Assembly (NCBI GenBank): GCA_963810485.1
Contig: CAWENQ010000003.1
Span: forward strand, 62,001 to 126,000
Origin: DATKFM01 sp963810485
Lineage (GTDB): Bacteria > Pseudomonadota > Alphaproteobacteria > Dongiales > Dongiaceae
Direction of reading: 5' to 3'
Length of the DNA: 64,000 nt
Made by a program: the position numbers and the translations under genes. Positions 36,648 to 44,317 of this stretch are shown in pieces. The notes under the pieces are model-generated. The model saw nothing but the letters and a program-made list of their open reading frames with translations, made no database searches and was not told where the DNA came from. Positions within the stretch are counted from its first letter, which is position 1. Each line of letters opens with the position of its first letter.

Positions 36648-37019
36648 TTAGGGCCCAATCTTGATCATCAGGCCGTCCTTGTCGCGGAACTGGAAGCTGC
36701 CGCCCGCCGAGGTGGCGAGGAGATGCACGCCGGGTTCGGTCGCGTCGTCGTTCAACAGCAGTCCGGAACCGCCGCGCCAGGCGCCGAGCTTGACGCGAAT
36801 GGCGCCATCCTGGTCCAGCAGCCGGAACACCGCCTCACCATTATCCTCCACGTTCAACCGCGACCGCACCTGCCCGGACTCATCTACCAGCTCGATGGCC
36901 CGAGCGCGGAGAATGAGGTTGGCGTCCTGGGCGGTGGTGTGGCGGATCTGGGCAGCCATGAACAGCAGCAGAGCCAGGTTGACGATGGTAAGCACAAGGG
37001 CGGTGCGGGGGAGTGTCAT
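36648..37019 (-). CDS. Hypothetical membrane-anchored protein
   Basis: 123 aa. One N-terminal hydrophobic segment (TALVLTIVNLALLLFMAAQ, about 5-24) can be an anchor or uncleaved signal. The rest is a soluble beta-rich domain in which short units repeat (AIELVDESGQVRSRLNVED, FRLLDQDGAIRVKLGAWRGG, FRDKDGLMIKI), reminiscent of proteins annotated only as uncharacterised in Alphaproteobacteria. Function unknown. It is divergent from the GNAT gene at 37088 and convergent with mtnN. Confidence 0.7.
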   Translation of the reverse strand: MTLPRTALVLTIVNLALLLFMAAQIRHTTAQDANLILRARAIELVDESGQVRSRLNVEDNGEAVFRLLDQDGAIRVKLGAWRGGSGLLLNDDATEPGVHLLATSAGGSFQFRDKDGLMIKIGP

Positions 37020-37087
37020 GATAGGCTCGGCCTTTCGCGGTTGCGATTTTGGATTGTCTCGGGAGGATGTTGCATGTGAAGTATGCG

Positions 37088-37627
37088 ATGACATTACAAC
37101 CAATGATAGTCCTGGAAACCGAGCGGCTGATCCTGCGGCGCCTGCGGCCTGACGATTTAGACAGTCTCTTCGCGCTCTACCGCGATCCAGAGATCCGCCG
37201 GCACTTTCCCGAGGGCACGCTGACCTACGAGCAGACAAAGGAAGAGCTGGACTGGTTCTGCAACTGCGACCCCCAACATCCGCGGCTGGGACTCTGGGCA
37301 ACGATCCACAAGGCGACGGGAAATTTCATCGGCCGCTGCGGCCTGATCCCCTGGACGATCGATGGGAGAGAAGAGGTGGAAGTCGCCTACCTGCTGGCCA
37401 AGGCCTATTGGCGGCAGGGCCTGGGCTCGGAAGCGGCACGGGCGCTCGTGCGCTATGGGTTCGAGGAGCTGCAGCTACCACGCGTGATCGCGCTGATCGA
37501 ACCGGGGCATTCGGCGTCGATCGGCACGGCGATGAGGGCGGGGCTGGCGTTTGAGCGGGAGGTGGAGATGGCTGGGGTGGGGAGTGTGATGTATGCGGTG
37601 ACGAGACTGATGCCTGACTCCGTGTGA
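37088..37627 (+). CDS. GNAT family N-acetyltransferase (RimJ/RimL type)
   Basis: 179 aa from ATG 37088; an upstream in-frame start would add an unlikely 13-residue tail. Typical Acetyltransf_3 pattern: ETERLILRRLRPDDLDSLF at the start, GRCGLIPW strand 4, EVEVAYLLAKAYWRQGLGSEAA with the acetyl-CoA P-loop (R-Q-G-L-G-S), and a C-terminal MRAGLAFEREVEMAG. It probably acetylates an N-terminal or small-molecule amine. No neighbour indicates the substrate. Confidence 0.85.
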   Translation: MTLQPMIVLETERLILRRLRPDDLDSLFALYRDPEIRRHFPEGTLTYEQTKEELDWFCNCDPQHPRLGLWATIHKATGNFIGRCGLIPWTIDGREEVEVAYLLAKAYWRQGLGSEAARALVRYGFEELQLPRVIALIEPGHSASIGTAMRAGLAFEREVEMAGVGSVMYAVTRLMPDSV

Positions 37628-37657
37628 GTGCGATAGCCATAGCGTGGGTCGATACTG

Positions 37658-38029
37658 TTAGACCCGCCTTATGATGTTTATCGCAAACGTAATGCCCCGA
37701 CCGAGGAGAAGTTGCTGACTTTGTTGGATCAGCTCAGCAATTTCAGTAGGCGGCGACTCGCTGCAATCCAGTTGTAGACGGACCTTTTTACCGGCGGCGT
37801 TGGGGAACTTTCGCACTAGGTCTCCCGATTCCACGAACTGTAGATAGCTATTGATCTTCCGTAATAGTTCGTCCATTCGCGCTGGAGAAGCAAACCACGG
37901 CCGATCTTCATGCATTATCACGGCGATCTCTCCGTTCTTGGGATCGCAAGTCACAAGGTCTATGACGTCCGGATACTCGATGCCTGTTGGCATGGCGAAG
38001 TCACCGCTGTTGCTTCGATGAGCAGACAT
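37658..38029 (-). CDS. Hypothetical protein resembling DUF6572
   Basis: 123 aa. The pattern VIDLVTCDPKNGEIAVIMHEDRPW, then LLRKINSYLQFVESGDLV and a region with VRLQLDCSESPP, followed by a helix, resembles the DUF6572 domain. The name rests on memory of the pattern, so it is tentative. Base composition is nearer 50 percent GC and codon use is more AT-rich than in the neighbours, suggesting transfer from elsewhere. ATG at 37990 (MPTGIEYP) is an alternative start. No operon partners are evident. Confidence 0.6.
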   Translation of the reverse strand: MSAHRSNSGDFAMPTGIEYPDVIDLVTCDPKNGEIAVIMHEDRPWFASPARMDELLRKINSYLQFVESGDLVRKFPNAAGKKVRLQLDCSESPPTEIAELIQQSQQLLLGRGITFAINIIRRV

Positions 38030-38193
38030 ATATTTAACGGAGACTCGTAGTACTCCTCAAACGCTTTCCCCGCGAATACGGGATTCCACGATTGCAGTGC
38101 GGTCTACTGTTCCTGGCCCCTGTTTTCGTGGATGAAGATGCAAGTGTCGAAACTAGCGCAGCTCCCCAAGGAAACAGGGCGGCTCTCGCCGCC

Positions 38194-39390
38194 CTATCCC
38201 TTCACGCACAGCACCTGCTTCAGCGTGTGCACGACATCGACCAGGTCGCTCTGCGCGGCCATGACGGCGTCGATGTCCTTGTAGGCGCCGGGAGTCTCGT
38301 CGAGAACCCCGGTGTCCTTGCGGCATTCGACGCCTTCGGTGGCCAGCGCATGGTCTTCCACCGTGAAACGCTTCTTTGCCTCGGTGCGCGACATCGCCCG
38401 GCCCGCGCCATGGGAGCAGGAGTGGAACGAGTCGGCGTTGCCCTTGCCGCGCACGATGAACGAGCGGGCGCCCATCGAGCCCGGGATGATGCCCAGTTCG
38501 CCGTCGCGCGCCCGCACCGCACCCTTGCGGGTTACCCACACATTCTCGCCGAAGTGATGCTCCTTCTCGACGTAGTTGTGGTGGCAGTTCACGGCAATCG
38601 TGCCATGGCCGATCTCGCGGGCCATGGCCTGGCCGATCGCTGCGATCACCGCCGCCAGCATCACCGCGCGGTTGGCGCGGGCGTAGTCCTGCGCCCAGCC
38701 GACCGCCTCGACATAATCCTCGAAGAGCGCCGAGCCCTCCGGGAAGTAGGCGAGATCCTTGTCGGGCAGATGCAGGTACCACTTGCCGGCCTCTTCCTTC
38801 GCGCTCGCGATGAAGTACCGGCCGATGAGGTTGCCGACGCCGCGCGATCCCGAATGCAGCATCACCCAGACGCGATCCGCCTCGTCGAGGCAGACCTCGA
38901 TGAAGTGGTTGCCGCCGCCGAGCGTGCCGATCTGGTACGCCGCGGAGTTCTTGGTGGCCACCGCCGGATGCTTGGTCTGGATCGTGAAGTAGCGATCCTT
39001 CAGGCCGCGATACCACGCCTTCTCCGACGGCTTCGGCAACTCCTTATGGGACGCGAGGCCAACCGGCACGGCGAGCTCGATGGCGCTGCGCATCGCGCGC
39101 AGGCTGTCGGGCAGGTCGTTGGCCGTGAGGTTGGTCATGGTCGCGCACATGCCGCAGCCGATATCCACGCCCACGGCGGCCGGGATGATGGCACCCTTGG
39201 TCGGGATCACGCTGCCCACGGTGGCGCCCTTGCCCAGATGCACGTCGGGCATGACCGCCACATGCTTGTGGATGAACGGCAGGCCGGCGATGTTGCGCAA
39301 CTGCTGCGCAGCCGCGTCCTCGACCGGGACCCCCTTGGTCCAGGCCTTGATCGGCACGCGGCCGGAACCGATGACAGTGTAGTTGCTCAT
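38194..39390 (-). CDS. rtcB: RtcB family RNA ligase
   Basis: 398 aa from ATG 39390 (MSNYTVIGSG); an upstream ATG would add 27 residues overlapping a terminator. It aligns to the Escherichia coli type of RtcB from KAWTKGVPVE to HTLKQVLCVKG. Mn-binding motifs AVMPDVHLGKG, GVDIGCGM and TLGGGNHFIE are seen, and the guanylated histidine sits in SCSHGAGRAMSR. RtcB joins 2',3'-cyclic phosphate or 3'-phosphate ends to 5'-OH ends using GTP, for tRNA or rRNA repair. No archease, RtcA or RtcR gene is adjacent. The upstream structured leader with a terminator is unusual. Confidence 0.92.
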   Translation of the reverse strand: MSNYTVIGSGRVPIKAWTKGVPVEDAAAQQLRNIAGLPFIHKHVAVMPDVHLGKGATVGSVIPTKGAIIPAAVGVDIGCGMCATMTNLTANDLPDSLRAMRSAIELAVPVGLASHKELPKPSEKAWYRGLKDRYFTIQTKHPAVATKNSAAYQIGTLGGGNHFIEVCLDEADRVWVMLHSGSRGVGNLIGRYFIASAKEEAGKWYLHLPDKDLAYFPEGSALFEDYVEAVGWAQDYARANRAVMLAAVIAAIGQAMAREIGHGTIAVNCHHNYVEKEHHFGENVWVTRKGAVRARDGELGIIPGSMGARSFIVRGKGNADSFHSCSHGAGRAMSRTEAKKRFTVEDHALATEGVECRKDTGVLDETPGAYKDIDAVMAAQSDLVDVVHTLKQVLCVKG

Positions 39391-39424
39391 GGTCATGATC
39401 CTTCGATCGAACATAGCAGAAAAT

Positions 39425-39457
39425 GAAAAACCCCTCCGCGGGATTGCCGGGGAGGGG
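39425..39457 (-). terminator. Intrinsic terminator just upstream of rtcB
   Basis: On the minus strand, CCCCTCC and GGAGGGG (7 bp) enclose 13 bases and are followed by TTTTT. It ends about 35 bases before the rtcB ATG, so it either closes a transcript from the 40230-39670 gene or a small RNA, or attenuates rtcB itself. Confidence 0.7.
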
Positions 39458-39530
39458 CCAGACAGTTCCAATGGCGTGAGCGTTCACGCCAAGATTGCCG
39501 GACCTCCGCCGGGGTTTTCGACCCGGGAGT
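39425..39530 (-). ncRNA. Candidate structured leader or small RNA upstream of rtcB
   Basis: Three hairpins follow one another on the minus strand: CCGGG/CCCGG with an 8-base loop (39509-39526), GGCGTGA/TCACGCC with a 4-base loop (39473-39490), and the terminator stem (39431-39457). The nonamer GATTGCCGG (plus strand) occurs twice, at 39442 and 39493. The arrangement resembles a riboswitch or attenuator, or a small RNA associated with RNA repair. I could not fit it to a tRNA or to a known riboswitch. Confidence 0.4.
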
Positions 39531-39669
39531 TGATGAGTGCATAGGCGATCCTTGGCTCGCTTTTGCGCGCCCGGGCCGTTAGTGCGGATATGCGTCTTGT
39601 CTCAAACATGGGGCGGGTTTGTAGGGCGGTTGGATTTTGAAATCAAGATTAATCTGAAGTTACGGGTGG

Positions 39670-40230
39670 TCACCCCTGCCGCTCAGCAATCGTGATATCG
39701 CTCCCACCCGGGAACCACGGGATGATGCCCGTCGCGCGGATCATGTCCGAGGCAATGAGATCGGTGACGTTGCCGTCGACGATTGCGGTGGCTTCCAACA
39801 GGCGGAGCTGCTCGGCGCCACAGCGGCCGCGGAAGGAGGCCTGGGTCCATTTCTTTTCCTCGGCGTCGTAGACCAGGCTGGAGAGCGAGACGCTGCCGCG
39901 GCCGATCTCCTTGCCGTCCTTCAACATGACGAACTTCGCGTTCAGTCGCGACACGCGGCGCTCGATCGGCAGGAAGGCAAAGCTGACATTGCATTCCTTC
40001 GGTGGCTCGCCGATGCCGCCGCCGCTCAGGTTGTTGCAGCCCTTCTTCTGTTTCATCTGGCCGTTTTGCCAGGTCGGCGTGCAGTCGTTGTCGAAACCGA
40101 TCTCGACGGGCACGGGGAAGCTGCCGCTGTAGGTCACGGCAATGGAACTGCCGTCCGGCCGCAGCAGGAAATACGGCACGAGCCAGATCATTCCGAACAG
40201 GGCGCAGATGGCGAGTATGCGGGGCCCCAT
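39670..40230 (-). CDS. Hypothetical exported or membrane-anchored protein
   Basis: 186 aa. One N-terminal hydrophobic stretch (ILAICALFGMIWLVPYFLL, about 5-23), then a predicted extracytoplasmic beta-rich domain with five cysteines. The tail pattern RCGAEQLRLLEATAIVDGNVTDLIAS and GIIPWFPGGSDI recalls IrmA-type beta proteins, which I offer only as a lead. The gene is upstream of rtcB on the same strand with the structured region between. Confidence 0.6.
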   Translation of the reverse strand: MGPRILAICALFGMIWLVPYFLLRPDGSSIAVTYSGSFPVPVEIGFDNDCTPTWQNGQMKQKKGCNNLSGGGIGEPPKECNVSFAFLPIERRVSRLNAKFVMLKDGKEIGRGSVSLSSLVYDAEEKKWTQASFRGRCGAEQLRLLEATAIVDGNVTDLIASDMIRATGIIPWFPGGSDITIAERQG

Positions 40231-40282
40231 GGGCGATCCTCCCGCTAGTGTGGGCGCAGCCTGTTTGTTTTATCCAGTTGAG

Positions 40283-40353
40283 GTAAAGGGCGGGTTAACG
40301 GTGGCGGCGGTCGTCGGCGCGTTGATCGGGGCGGCTTTGAAACCCGCCCCTAC
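40283..40353. repeat. Degenerate GGGCGGGTT...AACCCGCCC repeat pair
   Basis: GTAAAGGGCGGGTT (40283-40296) faces GAAACCCGCCCCTAC (40339-40353). It is an imperfect member of the GTAGGGGCGGG palindrome family seen at 62652 and 63541, placed between the 39670 gene and the HIT gene. Confidence 0.55.
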
Positions 40354-40361
40354 GATGCCAA

Positions 40362-40766
40362 TCATAGCATCGAGCGCACCAAATCAACGCGCGCCGCCAG
40401 TTCATCGGCGCCATACGGCTCCGGCGGCACACTGCCCCAGACGGGCTTCGGCCAGGCGGGATCTGATGTCGTGCGGGCGATCACATGCACATGAAGCTGT
40501 GGCACGATATTGCCAAGGGCGCCGATGTTGATCTTGTGGGGCTTGAACAGATCAGTCAGCAGGCGGCTGCAATGGGCGACCTCGTCCATGAGGATGGTGC
40601 GGTCGAGGGCGGGCAGCTCGTGGATCTCCCGCACATCCGGCCGCTGCGGCACCAGTATCAGCCAAGGCCATTGCCGCGCATTCATCAGCAGCAGCAGCGT
40701 GAGATCGAGGCGCGCCAGCTCGATTGCGTCGGCCTTCAGTTTTTCGTGCAGGATGAAATCCGCCAT
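40362..40766 (-). CDS. HIT domain-containing protein with a Q-x-H-x-H motif
   Basis: 134 aa from ATG 40766. The HIT fold is clear: LLLLMNARQWPWLILVPQRPD, EIHELPALDRTILMDEV and the active-site strand NIVPQLHVHVIAR. The first histidine of the usual H-x-H-x-H triad is a glutamine, giving QLHVHV. The central His nucleophile position remains. HIT proteins are nucleotidyl hydrolases or transferases. The same glutamine form is, as far as I recall, common in alphaproteobacterial members, so it may be a subfamily trait. It is divergent from the exonuclease gene. Confidence 0.85.
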   Translation of the reverse strand: MADFILHEKLKADAIELARLDLTLLLLMNARQWPWLILVPQRPDVREIHELPALDRTILMDEVAHCSRLLTDLFKPHKINIGALGNIVPQLHVHVIARTTSDPAWPKPVWGSVPPEPYGADELAARVDLVRSML

Positions 40767-41101
40767 CGCGCCCTCGCCATCGCCGCATCGACCCAATCTG
40801 TCTATACTTCTTTCATGCAGCGATTCGCGAGACAAGCCGGGCCGATCGCGGCGAGCCACCGCCTGGTTCATGTGGCGCGCCGACCGTTTCCGGCTGGCGG
40901 CTGTGATCTTCGTCACAGCGCGTCCTATGGCTTGGGCCGATTATCTCTTCACTTTGCCAGCGATACGCATCCAGCCGCTCTCGGGCCTCTGGCTCATCGA
41001 ACTTGCCGGGTTTCCGCCTGGCGGGAAGTATTGGGCTGGCCGGCATTTTCGGCCGTCATCGCCATCTTTTATCTGATGGTCGCCAAGCCCAGTTGAATTG
41101 A
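40767..41101. other. Divergent intergenic region before the exonuclease operon
   Basis: 335 bp between HIT (minus) and exonuclease (plus). Open frames exist on the plus strand, for example from 40815 to 41096, but the product shows no family and its composition looks like chance. No ribosome site of note. I see nothing else beyond the probable promoters of the two flanking genes. Confidence 0.4.
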
Positions 41102-42109
41102 ATGAGTATTCATCCAGATCAATGGCTGAAACCCGCAGGCAGCGGGCTCTACTGCGAGCCTGGCGGATTTCACATCGATCCCGGCCACGGGGTGGACCGC
41201 GCCATCGTCACCCATGGCCACAGCGACCATGCGCGGCCGGGTCATCGCCGGGTCCTGGCGACGCCGGGCACCCTGGCGATCATGCGCAACCGCTATGGCG
41301 AGGGCTGTGCCGATGTCATGCAGGCGCTCGACTATGGCGAGCGCGTGCGCGTGGGCGACGTGACGGTCTGGCTCGCGCCCGCCGGCCATGTGCTCGGCAG
41401 CGCCCAAGTGGTGCTGGAATATGGCGGCATGCGGGCGGTGGTATCCGGCGACTATAAGCGTCGGTTCGATCCCACCTGCACGCCGTTCCAGGTGGTGCCC
41501 TGCGACGTGTTCGTCACCGAGGCGACCTTCGGCCTGCCGGTGTTCGTGCATCCGCCCGATGCGGAGGAGATCGGCAAGCTGCTGCACTCTCTGGCGCTGT
41601 TTCCGGAGTCGAGCCATGTGGTGGGCGTCTATGCCCTGGGAAAATGCCAGCGGGTGATCGCCATGCTGCGCCGCGCCGGCTATGACGCGCCGATCTACCT
41701 CCATGGCGCGCTGACCGAACTTTGCGATCTCTATGAGTCCCAGGGCGTCGAGCTCGGCGACTTGAGGCCGGCTACGGCCAAGGGCGAAAGCTTGAAAGGC
41801 CAGATCGTGCTGGCGCCGCCCTCGGCGATTGCGGACCGCTGGTCGCGGCGGTTGGCGGAGCCGGTGACGGCGATGGCCAGCGGATGGATGCGCGTGCGCG
41901 CCCGGGCGCGGCAGCGCGGCGCCGAGCTGCCGCTGATCATTTCCGACCATGCCGACTGGCCAGAACTGACGCGCACGCTGACCGAGGTTGGCGCAAGCGA
42001 GATTTGGGTCACCCATGGCCGGGAAGAGGCGCTGATGCACTACGCCACGCAGCAGGGCCTGCGGGCGCGGGCGTTGGCGCTGATCGGCCGCGAGGAGGAG
42101 GGGCAGTGA
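41102..42109 (+). CDS. Ligase-associated DNA damage response exonuclease (MBL/beta-CASP)
   Basis: 335 aa. Metallo-beta-lactamase fold with THGHSDHA (H38-x-H40-x-D42-H43), the GHVLGSAQV strand, a third motif in VSGDYKRRFDPTC with the bridging Asp, and a beta-CASP-like C-terminal region ending ISDHADWPELTRTL and WVTHGREEALM. This matches the SNM1/Pso2-like exonuclease found with cisplatin-type DNA ligases. It acts on damaged DNA ends or crosslinks before ligation. Its stop overlaps the GTG of the GNAT gene, and the ligase follows, so the three form one operon separate from the pdeM-helicase operon. Confidence 0.9.
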   Translation: MSIHPDQWLKPAGSGLYCEPGGFHIDPGHGVDRAIVTHGHSDHARPGHRRVLATPGTLAIMRNRYGEGCADVMQALDYGERVRVGDVTVWLAPAGHVLGSAQVVLEYGGMRAVVSGDYKRRFDPTCTPFQVVPCDVFVTEATFGLPVFVHPPDAEEIGKLLHSLALFPESSHVVGVYALGKCQRVIAMLRRAGYDAPIYLHGALTELCDLYESQGVELGDLRPATAKGESLKGQIVLAPPSAIADRWSRRLAEPVTAMASGWMRVRARARQRGAELPLIISDHADWPELTRTLTEVGASEIWVTHGREEALMHYATQQGLRARALALIGREEEGQ

Positions 42110-42612
42110 CTCCGCCTCTTCTCCGCGGCCTGCGGCTGCGTCCGGGGCGGGAATCCGACCTGGACGATGTGATCCGCATCTGGCGCGACACCTGGCGTGA
42201 AAGTTATGCCGGCTATTTCAACACCCATCCCGATGATACTCCCTGGCTCAGCAGCATCTGGCAGGAGTTCCTGCCGGTCATGCGCTGTTTCATCATCGCC
42301 GAGCTGGATTGCCGCGTGGTCGGTTTCGCTCATCGCGACGGTTCCCTAGTGGAGGATCTCTGGGTCGACCCGCTCTATTGCAGCCGCGGCATCGGCCCGC
42401 ACCTGCTGACACACGCCCTGCACGCCATGGCCGCCGACGGCCACCGCACCGCCAGCCTGTTCTGTCTTGAAGTCAACAGCCGCGCCCGCCAATTCTATGA
42501 ACGCGAGGGCTGGCGGCCGGCCCTGCGGCAGATGCGCGAGCAGCCCGACGGCCGCGAGCCTTTCTGGCTGATGCGCTATGAGTACGATCTCGACCGGCTG
42601 AACACGACCTAA
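42106..42612 (+). CDS. GNAT family N-acetyltransferase
   Basis: 168 aa. GTG start overlapping the exonuclease stop (GTGA). Acetyltransf_1 pattern: LRPGRESDLDDVIRIWRDTWRESY at the N-terminus, VVGFAHRDGSLVEDLWVDPLYCSRGIGPHLL with the CoA loop, and LEVNSRARQFYEREGW. Its substrate is unknown. Tight coupling to the exonuclease, and the ligase start only 11 bases after its stop, place it inside the repair operon, which is not a fixed part of the known four-gene set. Confidence 0.85.
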   Translation: MTPPLLRGLRLRPGRESDLDDVIRIWRDTWRESYAGYFNTHPDDTPWLSSIWQEFLPVMRCFIIAELDCRVVGFAHRDGSLVEDLWVDPLYCSRGIGPHLLTHALHAMAADGHRTASLFCLEVNSRARQFYEREGWRPALRQMREQPDGREPFWLMRYEYDLDRLNTT

Positions 42613-42623
42613 AACGGGCCTTC

Positions 42624-44207
42624 ATGAGAGAGTTTGCGGCATTGCTGGACCGGCTGTCCTACACACCGGCCCGCAACGGCAAGCTGCGGCTGCTGTCAGA
42701 CTATTTCCGCCACGCCCCCGATCCCGCGCGGGGCTACGCCCTGGCGGCGATCACCGGCACCCTCACCATCGATGCGGTCAAAGCGGCGTCGGTGCGGGCG
42801 CTGGCTGAGGCGCGGGTCGATCCCCTGCTGTTTGGTTGGTCCTACGACTATGTGGGCGACCTCGCGGAGACGGTTGCGCTGATCTGGCCGGCGCAGCCCG
42901 GCGCCAATCGGCCGCCCGACCTGGCCGAGGTGGTGGAGACCCTACGCGCCGCCAGCCGCCGTGAGGCGCCGCAACTGGTGGCACGCTGGCTGGATGCGCT
43001 CGACCCCACCGGACGCTGGGCGCTGCTGAAGCTGATCACCGGCGCGCTGCGCATCGGCGTCTCGGCGCGGCTGGCGAAGACGGCGCTGGCGGAGTTCGGC
43101 GGCGTCGCGTTGGACGAGGTGGAGGAGGTCTGGCATGGGCTGACGCCGCCCTACGAGCCGCTGTTCGCCTGGCTGGAGAAGCGGGCGCCGCGGCCGGAGG
43201 TGGGCGACCTCGCCCTTTTCCGGCCACTGATGCTGGCCAATCCGCTGGAGGAGGGGGAGCTGGAGTCCCTCGATGCGGCCGACTATCTGGCGGAATGGAA
43301 GTGGGACGGCATCCGGGTCCAGGCGGTGTCGCGAGCGTCGGGCGAGAGGCGCCTGTTCTCCCGCACCGGCGACGATATCGGCCGCGCTTTTCCCGATCTG
43401 CTGGAACAATTCGCGTTCGATGCCGTGATCGATGGCGAACTGCTGGTCGGCACTCCGGAAACGGTGGCGCCGTTCAACGACCTGCAGCAGCGGCTGAACC
43501 GCAAGACGGTGACCGCCAAGATGACCCAGGATTACCCCGCTTTCCTCCGCGCCTACGACATCCTGTTCGAGGGCGGCGAGGATTTGCGGGGCCTGCCTTT
43601 TGCCGAGCGGCGGCAGCGGCTGGAGGCCTGGCACGGCCGGGCGGCGCCCGTGCGGGTCGACCTCTCACCGCTGGTTCCCTTCGCCCGCTGGGAGGATCTG
43701 GCGGCGCTGCGCGACAACGCCCGTGCCGCTGGCATCGAAGGGCTGATGCTGAAGCGCAAGGACAGCACCTATGTCGCCGGCCGGCCGCGCGGCCCCTGGT
43801 TTAAATGGAAGCGCGGCGCGCTCACAGCCGATCTGGTGCTGATGTATGCCCAACGTGGCCATGGCAAGCGTTCGTCCTACTATTCGGACTACACCTTCGG
43901 CGCATGGACGGTGGGGCCGGAAGGCGGGTTGCAACTGACGCCCGTCGGCAAGGCCTATTTCGGATTCACCGATCAGGAATTGCGTCTCCTCGACAAATGG
44001 GTGCGCGACAACACGGTGGACCGCTATGGGCCGGTGCGCGCGGTTCGCCCGGGCCTCGTGCTGGAAGTGGCGTTCGACAGTATCCATGTCTCGACGCGGC
44101 ACAAATCTGGCTTGGCGATGCGCTTCCCGCAAATCCACCGCATCCGCTGGGACAAGCCCGCTGCCGAGGCCGACCAACTCGAAGCACTTGCCGCGATGAC
44201 GGAATAA
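42624..44207 (+). CDS. Cisplatin damage response ATP-dependent DNA ligase
   Basis: 527 aa. An N-terminal DNA-binding helical domain (to about 190) precedes the nucleotidyltransferase domain with the adenylated lysine K226 in AEWKWDGIRVQ. RLFSRTGDDIG (motif III area), FDAVIDGELLV, GIEGLMLKRKDSTYVAGR (motif IV) and WFKWKR (motif V) follow, then the OB domain to LVLEVAFDSIH and GLAMRFPQIHRIRWDK. It seals nicks with ATP and is the partner that names the PdeM, helicase and MBL exonuclease families, all present in this window. Confidence 0.93.
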   Translation: MREFAALLDRLSYTPARNGKLRLLSDYFRHAPDPARGYALAAITGTLTIDAVKAASVRALAEARVDPLLFGWSYDYVGDLAETVALIWPAQPGANRPPDLAEVVETLRAASRREAPQLVARWLDALDPTGRWALLKLITGALRIGVSARLAKTALAEFGGVALDEVEEVWHGLTPPYEPLFAWLEKRAPRPEVGDLALFRPLMLANPLEEGELESLDAADYLAEWKWDGIRVQAVSRASGERRLFSRTGDDIGRAFPDLLEQFAFDAVIDGELLVGTPETVAPFNDLQQRLNRKTVTAKMTQDYPAFLRAYDILFEGGEDLRGLPFAERRQRLEAWHGRAAPVRVDLSPLVPFARWEDLAALRDNARAAGIEGLMLKRKDSTYVAGRPRGPWFKWKRGALTADLVLMYAQRGHGKRSSYYSDYTFGAWTVGPEGGLQLTPVGKAYFGFTDQELRLLDKWVRDNTVDRYGPVRAVRPGLVLEVAFDSIHVSTRHKSGLAMRFPQIHRIRWDKPAAEADQLEALAAMTE

Positions 44208-44317
44208 TTAAGATTCCACAGTGTTTTATGTATCGGTGGCATTGTTGTGGCGGACGTGCCTCTGTATTTTGGCATAGAATCTGATAGTAATTGCGTGTGG
44301 GTAAAGCAGCGCTCGAA

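Noticed and set aside
39480..39560. tRNA gene upstream of rtcB
   Set aside because: A T-arm-like hairpin is present, but its loop is 8 bases, and no matching acceptor, D or anticodon arms could be paired on either strand.
40815..41096. Small plus-strand frame before the exonuclease
   Set aside because: No recognisable domain or start signal; the competing frames in the same stretch look equally random.
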